A stretch of 64,000 nucleotides of DNA from the NCBI GenBank assembly GCA_910585015.1, contig CAJUCT010000023.1, positions 6,453 to 70,452 on the forward strand, read 5' to 3'. A program made the position numbers and the translations under genes. This document shows positions 1 to 7,950 of this stretch, piece by piece; the stretch's first letter is position 1; each line of letters opens with the position of its first letter. Below the pieces are notes generated by a model. The model saw only the letters and a program-made list of their open reading frames with translations. It ran no database searches and was not told the origin of the DNA. Origin of the DNA: an uncultured Acetatifactor sp. Its GTDB lineage: Bacteria; Bacillota; Clostridia; Lachnospirales; Lachnospiraceae.

Positions 1-1
1 T

Positions 2-70
2 TTTTTCAATCCTGTGAACAAGGTGCTGCTGGACCGCAGGGGGCGGCAGCTGGAGAGTCTGGAGGAGTAA
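2..70 (+). CDS. C-terminal end of an unidentified protein (partial)
   Basis: An open frame enters from the left edge and ends at TAA 68-70, giving a 22-residue tail FFNPVNKVLLDRRGRQLESL plus EE. It is charged and helix-prone, as expected of a protein C-terminus, but too short to assign a family. The tail of an element B repeat begins directly after the stop. A chance open frame cannot be excluded over this length. Confidence 0.4.
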   Translation, partial: FFNPVNKVLLDRRGRQLESLEE

Positions 71-72
71 GC

Positions 73-107
73 TTGGCGCAAGCCGCACTATGCAGGAAAG
101 AGGTAAG
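73..107 (+). repeat. element B remnant (3' tail only)
   Basis: The segment ending in TATGCAGGAAAGAGGTAAG matches the 3' tail of the element B repeats at 9189-9263 and 53174-53253. The first hairpin is missing and only the second arm and the GAAAGAGGT tail remain. It lies 60 bp upstream of the Uma2 start, in the same orientation. Confidence 0.55.
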
Positions 108-167
108 GGTGATAAACGGGCAGGGTCACATAGAAGCACAGGCGGTATAGGAATAAGGAGATTATAT

Positions 168-665
168 ATGTTCACAGAAAAGGGTATGGGAAACATGTAT
201 CCCGAGCACAGAGATGTTATGGACAATTTTATAGCGATGGTAAGAAAAAGCTTAAAGGCAAGTCTGTGCATGACCATGCGTGAAGCGAAATACATGTGGC
301 CGGAGGATGTCAAGGATGGCCAGCAGCAATACAGGGAACCGGACATTTCTATTTTATGCGGTAACAGATCCCGGAAAAAGCTGGCATATACAGATGTTCC
401 CCGTTTTGTGGCAGAGGTGTTGTCACAGTCTACAGAGGAAATGGACAGGGGAGAAAAATTTCATCTTTATGAGCTGATAGGTGTTCAGGAGTATTGGCTG
501 GTGGACTGGCGGCAGCGCAGGGTGGAGATATTCATGTTGGACGATGCCGGACAGAAATATGAACTCTATGACACTATATCCGAAAAAAATAAGGAGGAAC
601 TTCATATTATTTCATTTCCCCATATTCAGATAGATTTTGACGAATTATTTGACTTTGAGAGGTGA
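168..665 (+). CDS. Uma2 family endonuclease-like protein (DUF820)
   Basis: A 165-residue protein of the Uma2/DUF820 family, which has a PD-(D/E)XK nuclease-like fold; cellular roles of the family are not established. The fold signature is visible: PD at residues 58-59 (REPDISIL), a second acidic strand FVAEVLS at about 80-86, a helix with K and Y (EKFHLYELIG), and the family hallmark EYWLVD at about 108-113. The start at 168 is chosen because AAGGAG lies at 155-160; an upstream in-frame ATG at 90 has no such site and falls in repeat sequence. It is a stand-alone gene between an element B remnant and the pheST promoter. Family call is firm; nuclease activity is inference. Confidence 0.85.
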   Translation: MFTEKGMGNMYPEHRDVMDNFIAMVRKSLKASLCMTMREAKYMWPEDVKDGQQQYREPDISILCGNRSRKKLAYTDVPRFVAEVLSQSTEEMDRGEKFHLYELIGVQEYWLVDWRQRRVEIFMLDDAGQKYELYDTISEKNKEELHIISFPHIQIDFDELFDFER

Positions 666-689
666 ATGAGCCGGTGGGATAAAAAAAGC

Positions 690-718
690 TTGACATTTTA
701 CAGGAAAGCCACTAAAAT
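690..718 (+). promoter_or_regulatory. promoter of the pheST T-box transcript
   Basis: TTGACA (690-695) and TAAAAT (713-718) are separated by 17 bp, a near-consensus sigma-A promoter directly upstream of the T-box leader. Confidence 0.75.
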
Positions 719-724
719 ACTCAC

Positions 725-1004
725 AGTAAGAGTTTAAAGGCGATGAAGGTGCATAGTAGGGCGTCATTTTCGCACAGAGAGGGGGAGCCACCGGCTGTAA
801 GCTTCCCTGCGTTCAGATGACGGCGTGAATTTCCCACCGGAGCTGCCGGGGTGAATCCTGCTTTAGTGAAACAGGTAGTAGCTTTGGCCGTAGGCGCACG
901 TTAGGCGTGTCAGAGAGTCCTGCCCGTACCGGGCGGGGAACATGGGTGGTACCGCGGAAAGCAGATTTCGTCCCATGCGCAGGAGACTGTGCATGGGACT
1001 TTTT
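725..1004 (+). promoter_or_regulatory. T-box riboswitch (phenylalanyl-tRNA sensing)
   Basis: A structured leader lies between the promoter and pheS. The T-box bulge motif GGGTGGTACCGCGG is at 944-957. It is followed by a Rho-independent terminator: GTCCCATGC (970-978) pairs with GCATGGGAC (991-999) and TTTTT follows. T-boxes bind the uncharged cognate tRNA, which favours the antiterminator and opens transcription. The specifier should be a Phe codon; TTC at 831-833, in the context GAATTTCCC on the 3' side of stem I, is the best candidate. The downstream pheS-pheT pair fits Phe sensing. The presence of the T-box is certain; the specifier position is inferred. Confidence 0.93.
970..1004 (+). 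terminator. T-box regulatory terminator
   Basis: A 9-bp GC-containing stem (GTCCCATGC/GCATGGGAC) with a 12-nt loop, followed by TTTTT. This is the attenuator half of the T-box switch, not an end-of-gene terminator. Confidence 0.9.
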
Positions 1005-1146
1005 ATGCGCCCAAAGCAGCGGAACATGTGGAACTTATACTCACGAGCAATGAAATTTGCCGCAATGTGTCTGGAATCTTTTGCCCGTGAGTAGGGTTGC
1101 CTGGCAGGTTTGAACGACCGTCAGTATAAATTAGGAGGACATTGGC

Positions 1147-2181
1147 ATGAGTGACAGATTAGCGAGTATCAGGCAGGAGATTCTGGACGGCATGAAAGAA
1201 CGTGCGAACTCCAGGGCGGAGGCGTTTGAACTCCGCAAGCAGTTTCTGGATTCCAAGACCGGCAAGATCGGTCAGCTGATGAAGGAGATGAAGAGCATTG
1301 CGCCGGAGGATCGGGCCAGCTTCGGCAAAAGCGTCAACGAACTGAAAGAGTGGGCCCAGCAGTGCTTTGCGGAGTTGGATGAGAAGATGAAGGAGAAGGA
1401 ACTGCGGAGGCGCTATGAGTCCGAGCGCATCGATGTGACCATGCCCGCCCAGGGCGTGGGTACGGGTAACCTTCATCCTGTCACCCAGATTCGCAACCAG
1501 CTGATGGATATTTTTGTGGGTATGGGGTTTGAGGTGGCCCAGACCAGAGAGATTGAGAAGGATTATTACAACTTTGAGGCGCTGAATATACCCAAGGATC
1601 ATCCCGCCAGGGACATGCAGGACACCTTTTATCTGTCCCCGGAATGTTTGCTGGCCACCCAGACCAGCGCGGCCCAGATCCACACTATGGAGAAGAAAAA
1701 ACCGCCTATCAAGATTGTGGCCGCGCCGGGCAAGGTGTTCCGGTCGGATGATGACGCCACTCACTCCCCCATGTTTCACCAGATGGAGGGGCTGGTGGTG
1801 GACAAGAGGATTACCCTCTGTGATCTGAAAGGTATGTTGGATATTTTTGTGAAAAAGATTTTCGGGGAGGAGACTGTCACCCGTCTGCGTCCCTCCTACT
1901 TTCCCTTCACTGAACCTTCCGTGGAGGTAGACGTGAGTTGCTTTGCCTGCGGCGGCAAGGGCTGTAAGCTGTGTAAGGGCACAGGCTGGATTGAACTTCT
2001 GGGCGCGGGAATCGTGAACAAAAAAGTGTTGGAAAACTGCGGCATTGACTCAGAGCAGTACAGCGGTCTGGCCTTCGGTATAGGTCTGGATCGTACCGCC
2101 ATGCTGAAATACGGCATCAATAATGTTAAACTGCTGTTCGAGTCTGATTTGCGGGTGCTGCGGCAGATTGACGACAACTGA
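1147..2181 (+). CDS. pheS: phenylalanyl-tRNA synthetase alpha subunit
   Basis: The catalytic subunit of the alpha2-beta2 cytoplasmic enzyme that charges tRNA-Phe. At 344 residues it has the usual PheS length. An N-terminal coiled-coil tRNA-binding arm covers about residues 1-85. Class II motif 2 is visible as FRSDDDATHSPMFHQMEG and motif 3 as GLAFGIGLDRTAMLKYG. The Firmicute-type cysteine-rich segment CFACGGKGCKLCKGTGW sits between them. AGGAGG at 1133-1138 fixes the start. pheT follows after 45 bp, so the two are co-transcribed under the T-box upstream. Confidence 0.98.
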   Translation: MSDRLASIRQEILDGMKERANSRAEAFELRKQFLDSKTGKIGQLMKEMKSIAPEDRASFGKSVNELKEWAQQCFAELDEKMKEKELRRRYESERIDVTMPAQGVGTGNLHPVTQIRNQLMDIFVGMGFEVAQTREIEKDYYNFEALNIPKDHPARDMQDTFYLSPECLLATQTSAAQIHTMEKKKPPIKIVAAPGKVFRSDDDATHSPMFHQMEGLVVDKRITLCDLKGMLDIFVKKIFGEETVTRLRPSYFPFTEPSVEVDVSCFACGGKGCKLCKGTGWIELLGAGIVNKKVLENCGIDSEQYSGLAFGIGLDRTAMLKYGINNVKLLFESDLRVLRQIDDN

Positions 2182-2226
2182 TGCCGGAGGGCAGAGAATA
2201 ATAGAGTGAGAAAATGGAGGGATAAT

Positions 2227-4647
2227 ATGTTAGTACCTTTGAGTTGGTTAAAAGACTATGTGGATATAGACGTGACGCCCCGGGAACTGGAGGAAAAACT
2301 GTTTTCCTGCGGCTTTGAGGTGGAGGAACTGCACGAGGTGGGAGAGGCTATAAGCAATGTGGTGGCGGGCCTGGTGGAGACCTGTGAGCCCATTCCCGAG
2401 ACCCATCTGCATGTTTGCCGGGTGAATGCCGGCAGTCATGGCACGTTCCAGGTGTGCTGCGGCGCGGACAATGTGCGGGCCGGTGGAAAATACCCCCTGG
2501 CGTTGGTGGGAGCTACCGTGTATATGACGGCCAAGGACCACAAGACCGTGGAGGGCACCATGACTATCAAAAAGGGGAAGCTGCGGGGCTATGAGTCCGA
2601 GGGCATGCTGTGTTCCGGCGTAGAGCTGGGCGTCAGCGAAAATATGTTCGCCGGCGCGGGCTACAACGGCCTGTTGGCGCTGCCCTCGGACACGGAGCCG
2701 GGCGTGGATGTAAAGCCCATCCTGGGACTGGACGACTGGATTTTTGACATTTCTATCACGGCCAACCGGCCTGACTGTCAGAGTATGGTGGGCATTGCCA
2801 GGGAGGTGGCTGCGGCGCTTGATAAGCAGTTTCGCATGCCCGCCCTGAACTATACGGAGACGGAGGTCAAAAAGGAGGGCTTTACGGTGACGGTGGATGC
2901 GCCGGACCTGTGTCCCCGGTATATCGGTCACTATGTATATGATGTAAAAATCGGGGAGTCGCCGCAGTGGATGAAACGCAGGCTGGCTCTGATCGGACAG
3001 GATTCCATCTCCAATATCGTGGATATCACCAATTACGTGATGTTGGAGATGGGACAGCCCATGCATGCCTTTGACTGTGACTATCTGGAGGGCAACGCTA
3101 TCCGGGTGCGCCGGGCGGAGCAGGAGGAGAAAATCACAACCCTGGACAGCCAGCAGTACACCCTGCATTCAGACAATCTGGTGATCTGTGACGGCAAAAA
3201 GCCCGTGGCTCTGGCCGGGGTCATGGGGGGGCTGAACTCCGAGATCCGGGAGAGTACCACGGAGGTGCTGCTTGAGTCGGCCAAATTTGCCAGGGACAAT
3301 ATCCGCAAGACCTCCCGTGGGCTGGGCAAGCGCACGGATGCCAGCGCCAAGTATGAAAAGGGCGTGGATGAGTACTCCACGGTACATGCTATGGAGCGAG
3401 CGCTGCATTTGATTGAGGAGTTGGGCTGCGGCAAGGTTTCCTCCACCCATGTGGACGTGAATACCGGCAACAGCATCCAGCCGAAGGAGATGAAAGTCAG
3501 CGTCAAAAAAGTGGGGGATGTGCTGGGCATTGATGTGCCTATTCAGGAGATCCTGCGGATCATGAAGAATCTGGACTTTGCGCCCGTTATCAACGGGGAT
3601 GAACTGACCTTGCAGATTCCCGCTTACCGTGAGGATATGGACTCTTATCCGGATGTGGCGGAGGAAGTGATCCGCATGTATGGCTATGACCATGTGGTTC
3701 CCACTTTTATGCCCCAGGCGCAGGTGACCATGGGCGGTGTGCCCCGGAACATGAAAAAGGATATGAAGCTTAAGAGGGCCCTTTGCGGCGCGGGAGCTTA
3801 TGAATGTATCCACTACAGCTTTTTCTCCCCCTCGGATCTGGACCTGCTGCGCCTGCCTCAGGATGCGCCGCAGCGTCAGGCCATCCGTATATTGAACCCC
3901 ATCAATGAGGAACTGTCTTTGATGCGGACCACGCTGGTGCCTTCTATGTTAAATGCAATCTCCCGGAACCAGAAAAAGGGCAATCTGGAGGGCAGGCTCT
4001 ATGAGAGCGCCAAAGTGTTTATCCCCAGAGCCCTGCCCCTGGATGAGTATCCGGATGAGCGGGAGACTTTGTGCATCGGCATCTTTGGCGAAAAGGAGAG
4101 TTTCTTTACTTTAAAAGGCATGGCTGAGAAGGTGGCGGACACCCTGTTTATCCAGTTTTCCTATGTGCCCGTAACGGAGCCTTACCTACATCCCTACCAG
4201 GCGGCGGCCATCTATTTTGAGGGCGCCAGGGTGGGCTGTCTGGGCAAGGTGGCTTATGAGGTGGCGGAGCAGTTGGATCTGCGCACGGATGCCTATGTGT
4301 TGGAGATCGATCTGCGCGGTATGGCGGAGGCTTATGATCGGCAGGCAAGCTTCATTCCCCTGCCTAAATTCCCGGAGGAGAGCCGGGATCTGGCGCTGGT
4401 GATGGACAAAGAGATAACCTGCGGCCAGGTGGAGGAGGTAATCCGCAGTTCCTGCAATTATATCAAGGGCATTCGTCTGTTCGACGTGTACGAGGGCGGC
4501 CAGATTGCGGCGGGCAAGAAGAGCATGGCCTTCACCGTGGAGTTTACGCCTCGGGAGGAGGCTTTCGAACCGGACACGGTGGACCGCTTTGTGAAGAAAA
4601 TTCTGAAGAACCTGAAAAACCAGCTGGATATTGAACTCCGCAGCTAG
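2227..4647 (+). CDS. pheT: phenylalanyl-tRNA synthetase beta subunit
   Basis: The 806-residue partner of PheS, of normal length. In order it shows the N-terminal start MLVPLSWLKDYVDID, an OB-fold tRNA-binding domain (about residues 40-150), the B3/B4 editing region, the B5 domain, a catalytic-like core that lacks active-site motifs, and a C-terminal ferredoxin-like anticodon-binding domain (SFIPLPKFPEESRDLALVMD to the end). The start at 2227 follows GGAGG at 2216-2220; an in-frame GTG at 2206 is less likely. No terminator is evident behind it: two element A copies and the aminopeptidase gene follow. Confidence 0.97.
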   Translation: MLVPLSWLKDYVDIDVTPRELEEKLFSCGFEVEELHEVGEAISNVVAGLVETCEPIPETHLHVCRVNAGSHGTFQVCCGADNVRAGGKYPLALVGATVYMTAKDHKTVEGTMTIKKGKLRGYESEGMLCSGVELGVSENMFAGAGYNGLLALPSDTEPGVDVKPILGLDDWIFDISITANRPDCQSMVGIAREVAAALDKQFRMPALNYTETEVKKEGFTVTVDAPDLCPRYIGHYVYDVKIGESPQWMKRRLALIGQDSISNIVDITNYVMLEMGQPMHAFDCDYLEGNAIRVRRAEQEEKITTLDSQQYTLHSDNLVICDGKKPVALAGVMGGLNSEIRESTTEVLLESAKFARDNIRKTSRGLGKRTDASAKYEKGVDEYSTVHAMERALHLIEELGCGKVSSTHVDVNTGNSIQPKEMKVSVKKVGDVLGIDVPIQEILRIMKNLDFAPVINGDELTLQIPAYREDMDSYPDVAEEVIRMYGYDHVVPTFMPQAQVTMGGVPRNMKKDMKLKRALCGAGAYECIHYSFFSPSDLDLLRLPQDAPQRQAIRILNPINEELSLMRTTLVPSMLNAISRNQKKGNLEGRLYESAKVFIPRALPLDEYPDERETLCIGIFGEKESFFTLKGMAEKVADTLFIQFSYVPVTEPYLHPYQAAAIYFEGARVGCLGKVAYEVAEQLDLRTDAYVLEIDLRGMAEAYDRQASFIPLPKFPEESRDLALVMDKEITCGQVEEVIRSSCNYIKGIRLFDVYEGGQIAAGKKSMAFTVEFTPREEAFEPDTVDRFVKKILKNLKNQLDIELRS

Positions 4648-4657
4648 GGCTTGTATC

Positions 4658-4756
4658 AACAGCATGTTCCCGGAAAGCACACTGATGGATATTCGGACGC
4701 CTCAAGCGGCCGGATATGCATCACTGATGTGTGTGCTAGCAGGGAACATGCGGAAC
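4658..4756 (+). repeat. element A leader repeat, copy 1 of 2 (aminopeptidase gene)
   Basis: A 99-bp palindromic unit that starts AACAGCA and ends TGCGGAAC. Outer stem TGTTCCC pairs with GGGAACA. The inner core carries GGACGCCTCAAGCGGCCGG flanked by GATAT/ATATGCATC arms. No T-run follows, so it is not a simple terminator. Confidence 0.85.
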
Positions 4757-4769
4757 CCAAAAGGGATAT

Positions 4770-4868
4770 AACAGCATGTTCCCGGAAAGCACACTGATGG
4801 ATATTCGGACGCCTCAAGCGGCCGGATATGCATCACTGATGTGTGTGCTTGCAGGGAACATGCGGAAC
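4770..4868 (+). repeat. element A leader repeat, copy 2 of 2 (aminopeptidase gene)
   Basis: Nearly identical to the copy at 4658-4756 (one visible change, CTAGCA to CTTGCA). Its TGCGGAAC end lies 25 nt before the aminopeptidase start codon, with the ribosome binding site AAAGGA in between. Confidence 0.85.
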
Positions 4869-4893
4869 CTTAATATAGAAAGGAAAGCAGCAT

Positions 4894-6321
4894 ATGTTAA
4901 AAAAGTGCGTATGGGAGAATTATGACGAGAAGCAGCTGAAAAAGCTGGAGAAGCTGAGCCGGGAGTACAGGGAGTTCCTGGATCAAGGCAAGACGGAGCG
5001 GGAGTGCATTGACACCATTGTAAACATGATAGAAAAAGAGGGTTACCGGGAGTTGGAAGCCCTGATCAAAGCCGGGGAAACACTGAAAAAGGGAGACAAG
5101 GTCTACAGCGTCTGGATGAATAAGTCCATCGCCATGTTCCGCGTCGGCCAGACACCTCTTACAGAGGGGATGAATATCCTGGGCGCTCATATCGACAGTC
5201 CCAGGCTGGATGTGAAGCAGAATCCTCTGTTTGAGGATATCGATCACACCTTTGCCTACATGGATACCCATTACTACGGCGGTGTGAAGAAGTACCAGTG
5301 GGTGACGCTGCCCCTGGCCATTCACGGCGTGGTGGTTAAGAAGGACGGCACCACCGTTGAGCTGAACATTGGAGAAAACGAGGAGGATCCCGTATTTTTT
5401 GTATCAGATCTGCTGATCCACCTGGCTGGAAAGCAGCTGGAAAAGACAGCAGCCAAGGTCATCGAGGGCGAGGCATTGGATCTGATTGCCGGGACAAAGC
5501 CCCTGATTCTGGGCGAGGAGGAAAAGGAGACGGACGAGGGCAGGCAAAAGGCGAAAAATATTGTCAAATCCGGAGTGCTGGATATTCTGAAGGAGACGTA
5601 CGATATCGAGGAAGCGGACCTGATCTCCGCAGAATTGGAAGTGGTGCCCGCAGGCAAAGCCAGGGAGGCCGGTTTTGACCGCAGTATGATTCTGGCCTAC
5701 GGGCAAGATGACAGAGTCTGCGCATTCACTTCCCTGAAGGCCATGTTGGATTTAAAGGGGAATGAGAGAACCGTGTGCTGTATTTTGGTGGACAAGGAGG
5801 AGATCGGTTCCGTGGGAGCCACAGGTATGCAGTCCCGTTTCTTTGAGAATGCGGTGGCGGAGCTTATGAATCTGGCAGGGGAGTACAGTGAATTGAACGT
5901 GCGCCGTTGTCTGGCCCGCAGCGCCATGCTTTCCTCCGATGTGAGCGCGGCTTTTGACCCCGGCTACAGGGACTGCTTTGAACTGCAGAATGCGGCCTTT
6001 CTGGGCGGCGGCATGGTGTTCAACAAATTTACCGGTTCCAGAGGTAAATCAGGTTCCAACGACGCCAATGCGGAATATGTGGCCCATCTGCGCAAGGTTA
6101 TGGACGAGAGCGGCATACAGTGGCAGACGGCGGAACTGGGCAAGGTAGATGTGGGCGGAGGCGGCACCATCGCCTATATTCTGGCACTCTACGGCATGAA
6201 CGTCATTGACAGCGGTGTGCCCGTACTGAATATGCACGCTCCTTGGGAGGCCACCAGCAAAGCGGATATCTACGAGGCGTACAGAGGGTATAAGGCATTT
6301 GCGGAAAATGTGAGCATGTGA
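4894..6321 (+). CDS. M18 family aminopeptidase
   Basis: A cytosolic zinc aminopeptidase of the M18 (aspartyl aminopeptidase) family that trims N-terminal residues from peptides. At 475 residues it fits the bacterial 'probable M18 aminopeptidase 1' type. Metal and catalytic motifs are visible: GAHIDSPRLD near residue 100 (zinc His), DKEEIGSVGATG (catalytic Glu), SSDVSAAFDPG (Asp ligand), and NMHAPWE near the C-terminus (His ligand). The family feature HYYGGVKKYQW is also present. The start follows AAAGGA by 8 nt. The leader carries two element A units, so this gene belongs to the set sharing that putative regulatory element. Substrate preference cannot be read from the sequence. Confidence 0.93.
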   Translation: MLKKCVWENYDEKQLKKLEKLSREYREFLDQGKTERECIDTIVNMIEKEGYRELEALIKAGETLKKGDKVYSVWMNKSIAMFRVGQTPLTEGMNILGAHIDSPRLDVKQNPLFEDIDHTFAYMDTHYYGGVKKYQWVTLPLAIHGVVVKKDGTTVELNIGENEEDPVFFVSDLLIHLAGKQLEKTAAKVIEGEALDLIAGTKPLILGEEEKETDEGRQKAKNIVKSGVLDILKETYDIEEADLISAELEVVPAGKAREAGFDRSMILAYGQDDRVCAFTSLKAMLDLKGNERTVCCILVDKEEIGSVGATGMQSRFFENAVAELMNLAGEYSELNVRRCLARSAMLSSDVSAAFDPGYRDCFELQNAAFLGGGMVFNKFTGSRGKSGSNDANAEYVAHLRKVMDESGIQWQTAELGKVDVGGGGTIAYILALYGMNVIDSGVPVLNMHAPWEATSKADIYEAYRGYKAFAENVSM

Positions 6322-6332
6322 TATGATTTTAT

Positions 6333-6403
6333 AAAAGCCCTTTGCGGTAAGCCGGGGCGCAGCGGCAAAAACTGTCGCCGCGGTACGGCGGATGGGGGCT
6401 TTT
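6333..6403 (+). terminator. possible terminator after the aminopeptidase gene
   Basis: AAAAGCCC at 6333-6340 pairs with GGGCTTTT at 6396-6403 around a GC-rich, internally structured loop. It ends in TTTT, which is short for a terminator, so the call is tentative. Confidence 0.45.
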
Positions 6404-6438
6404 GGCGTTGGCTGCAGGTCAATGGCATGGAGAGCGTT

Positions 6439-7488
6439 ATGGAACTGAAAAAATCGGATTTTTATTTTGACCTGCCTCAGGAACTGATTGCGCAGGATCC
6501 CCTGGAGGACCGTTCCTCCTCCCGGCTTTTGCTGCTGGATAAAAATACGGGACAGATACGGCACGAGTTTTTTTACAATATTACCCGGTATTTGCGGCCC
6601 GGGGACTGTCTGGTGCTGAACAATACCAAGGTGATTCCTGCCCGGCTTTTGGGAGAGCGGGAGGGCACCGGCGCCCATGTGGAAGTGCTGTTGTTAAGGC
6701 GCCGGGAGAGGGATGTGTGGGAGACTCTGGTAAAACCCGGCAGAAAATGTAAACCCGGCACCTGCCTGGTGTTTGGAAACGGGCTGCTGAGAGCCCAGGT
6801 ATTGGAGACGGTGGAGGAGGGCAATCGGCTGATCCGCTTTTTCTATGAAGGCATCTGGGAAGAGGTGCTGGATAAGCTGGGAGAAATGCCCCTGCCCCCT
6901 TATATCACCCACAAGCTGCAGGATAAAAACCGCTATCAGACCGTCTATGCCAAGTACGAGGGCTCGGCGGCGGCTCCCACGGCGGGACTGCATTTTACCC
7001 GGGAACTGCTGACCCGGATCGAAGATATGGGAGTGGATATAGTCTATGTGACCCTGCATGTGGGGCTGGGCACGTTCCGGCCGGTGAAGGAGGAAAATGT
7101 GCTGGAGCACCATATGCACTCGGAGTATTACCAGATCACCGAGGAGGCGGCGGAGCGGATCAATGCCGTCAAAGAGGCCGGAGGCCGGATCATCTGTGTG
7201 GGCACCACCAGCTGCCGCACTTTGGAGAGCGCGGCAGACGAGTCCGGCAGAGTGCGGCCTGGCTGCGGGAATACGGAGATTTTCATTTATCCGGGCTACC
7301 GTTTCAAAGTGTTGGACTGCCTGGTTACCAATTTTCATCTGCCGGAGTCCACATTGGTGATGCTGGTCAGCGCGTTGGCAGGACGGGAACAGGTGTTGGC
7401 GGCCTATGAGGAGGCTGTCCGGGAGAAATATCGCTTTTTCAGTTTCGGTGATGCCATGTTTGTACATGAGGGAATTGACAATTCGTGA
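6439..7488 (+). CDS. queA: S-adenosylmethionine:tRNA ribosyltransferase-isomerase
   Basis: Transfers and isomerises the ribosyl moiety of AdoMet onto 7-aminomethyl-7-deazaguanine at tRNA position 34, giving epoxyqueuosine. At 349 residues it has the normal length. Signatures include FDLPQELIAQDPLEDR at the N-terminus, LNNTKVIPARL, KYEGSAAAPTAGLHFT, HVGLGTFRPV, and the C-terminal NFHLPESTLVMLVSA. The ATG at 6439 is preferred over 6427 because GGAGAG lies just before it and homologues begin at this point. No tgt gene is seen in the window. The pilZ promoter overlaps its 3' end. Confidence 0.96.
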   Translation: MELKKSDFYFDLPQELIAQDPLEDRSSSRLLLLDKNTGQIRHEFFYNITRYLRPGDCLVLNNTKVIPARLLGEREGTGAHVEVLLLRRRERDVWETLVKPGRKCKPGTCLVFGNGLLRAQVLETVEEGNRLIRFFYEGIWEEVLDKLGEMPLPPYITHKLQDKNRYQTVYAKYEGSAAAPTAGLHFTRELLTRIEDMGVDIVYVTLHVGLGTFRPVKEENVLEHHMHSEYYQITEEAAERINAVKEAGGRIICVGTTSCRTLESAADESGRVRPGCGNTEIFIYPGYRFKVLDCLVTNFHLPESTLVMLVSALAGREQVLAAYEEAVREKYRFFSFGDAMFVHEGIDNS

Positions 7489-7503
7489 GGAATCGTGTAA
7501 AAT
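7475..7503 (+). promoter_or_regulatory. promoter of the PilZ gene
   Basis: TTGACA (7475-7480) and TAAAAT (7498-7503) with 17-bp spacing, overlapping the queA stop codon. It gives the PilZ gene its own transcript start. Confidence 0.65.
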
Positions 7504-7538
7504 TATGCTTATAGTTACTACTGTTGGGGGGCGCTTTA

Positions 7539-7877
7539 ATGGAAGAACGTAGAAAAAGCAAGAGAATGGAGTTGGAGGCTAAACTGATGGTGAAGCGTCT
7601 GGACTCCACAGAGAAGCATGCAGTAGTCATTAATATTACGGATGTATCCCGCACCGGTGTGGGGTTCTCCTGCCCGGATCAGCTGGACATCAGGGCAGTA
7701 TATGAGTGTTACCTTACCATTTGGACTAAAGAGGTAATACATGTATTTCTGCAAATCGTGCGCTCAGATTTAGAAGGAACAGAGGGTTTTCACTATGGTG
7801 CCGTTTTTATCGGTATGTCCGAGCAGGACGCCTTCCGCATCAGTGTGTACGAACAATTCTCGGCGATAAATCATTAG
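7539..7877 (+). CDS. PilZ domain protein (c-di-GMP receptor candidate)
   Basis: A 112-residue single-domain protein. The two halves of the PilZ c-di-GMP-binding signature are present: RKSKR at residues 5-9 (RxxxR) and DVSRTGVGF (DxSxxG) in the first third. PilZ proteins change conformation on binding cyclic di-GMP and act on motility or envelope machinery. No partner domain is fused and no motility operon adjoins, although two chemoreceptor genes lie further right. The ATG at 7539 follows GGGGGG at 7525-7530. A shared terminator separates it from the convergent tyrA. Confidence 0.88.
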   Translation: MEERRKSKRMELEAKLMVKRLDSTEKHAVVINITDVSRTGVGFSCPDQLDIRAVYECYLTIWTKEVIHVFLQIVRSDLEGTEGFHYGAVFIGMSEQDAFRISVYEQFSAINH

Positions 7878-7910
7878 TCCGAGATATCATGGCATCTTAA
7901 ATCAAAAGGG

Positions 7911-7947
7911 TCTGCCTGTTTCATTGTGAAACAGGCAGATTCTTTTT
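7911..7947. terminator. bidirectional terminator between the PilZ gene and tyrA
   Basis: TCTGCCTGTTTC (7911-7922) pairs with GAAACAGGCAGA (7928-7939), then TTCTTTTT. The upstream AAAAG gives a shorter T-run for the opposite strand. The convergent genes end on both sides. Confidence 0.85.
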
Positions 7948-7950
7948 GCT

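Noticed and set aside
4658..4868. Element A units as plain Rho-independent terminators of pheT
   Set aside because: No T-run follows the stems, several units are stacked, and they always lie just before a ribosome binding site, also where no gene ends upstream in the same sense.
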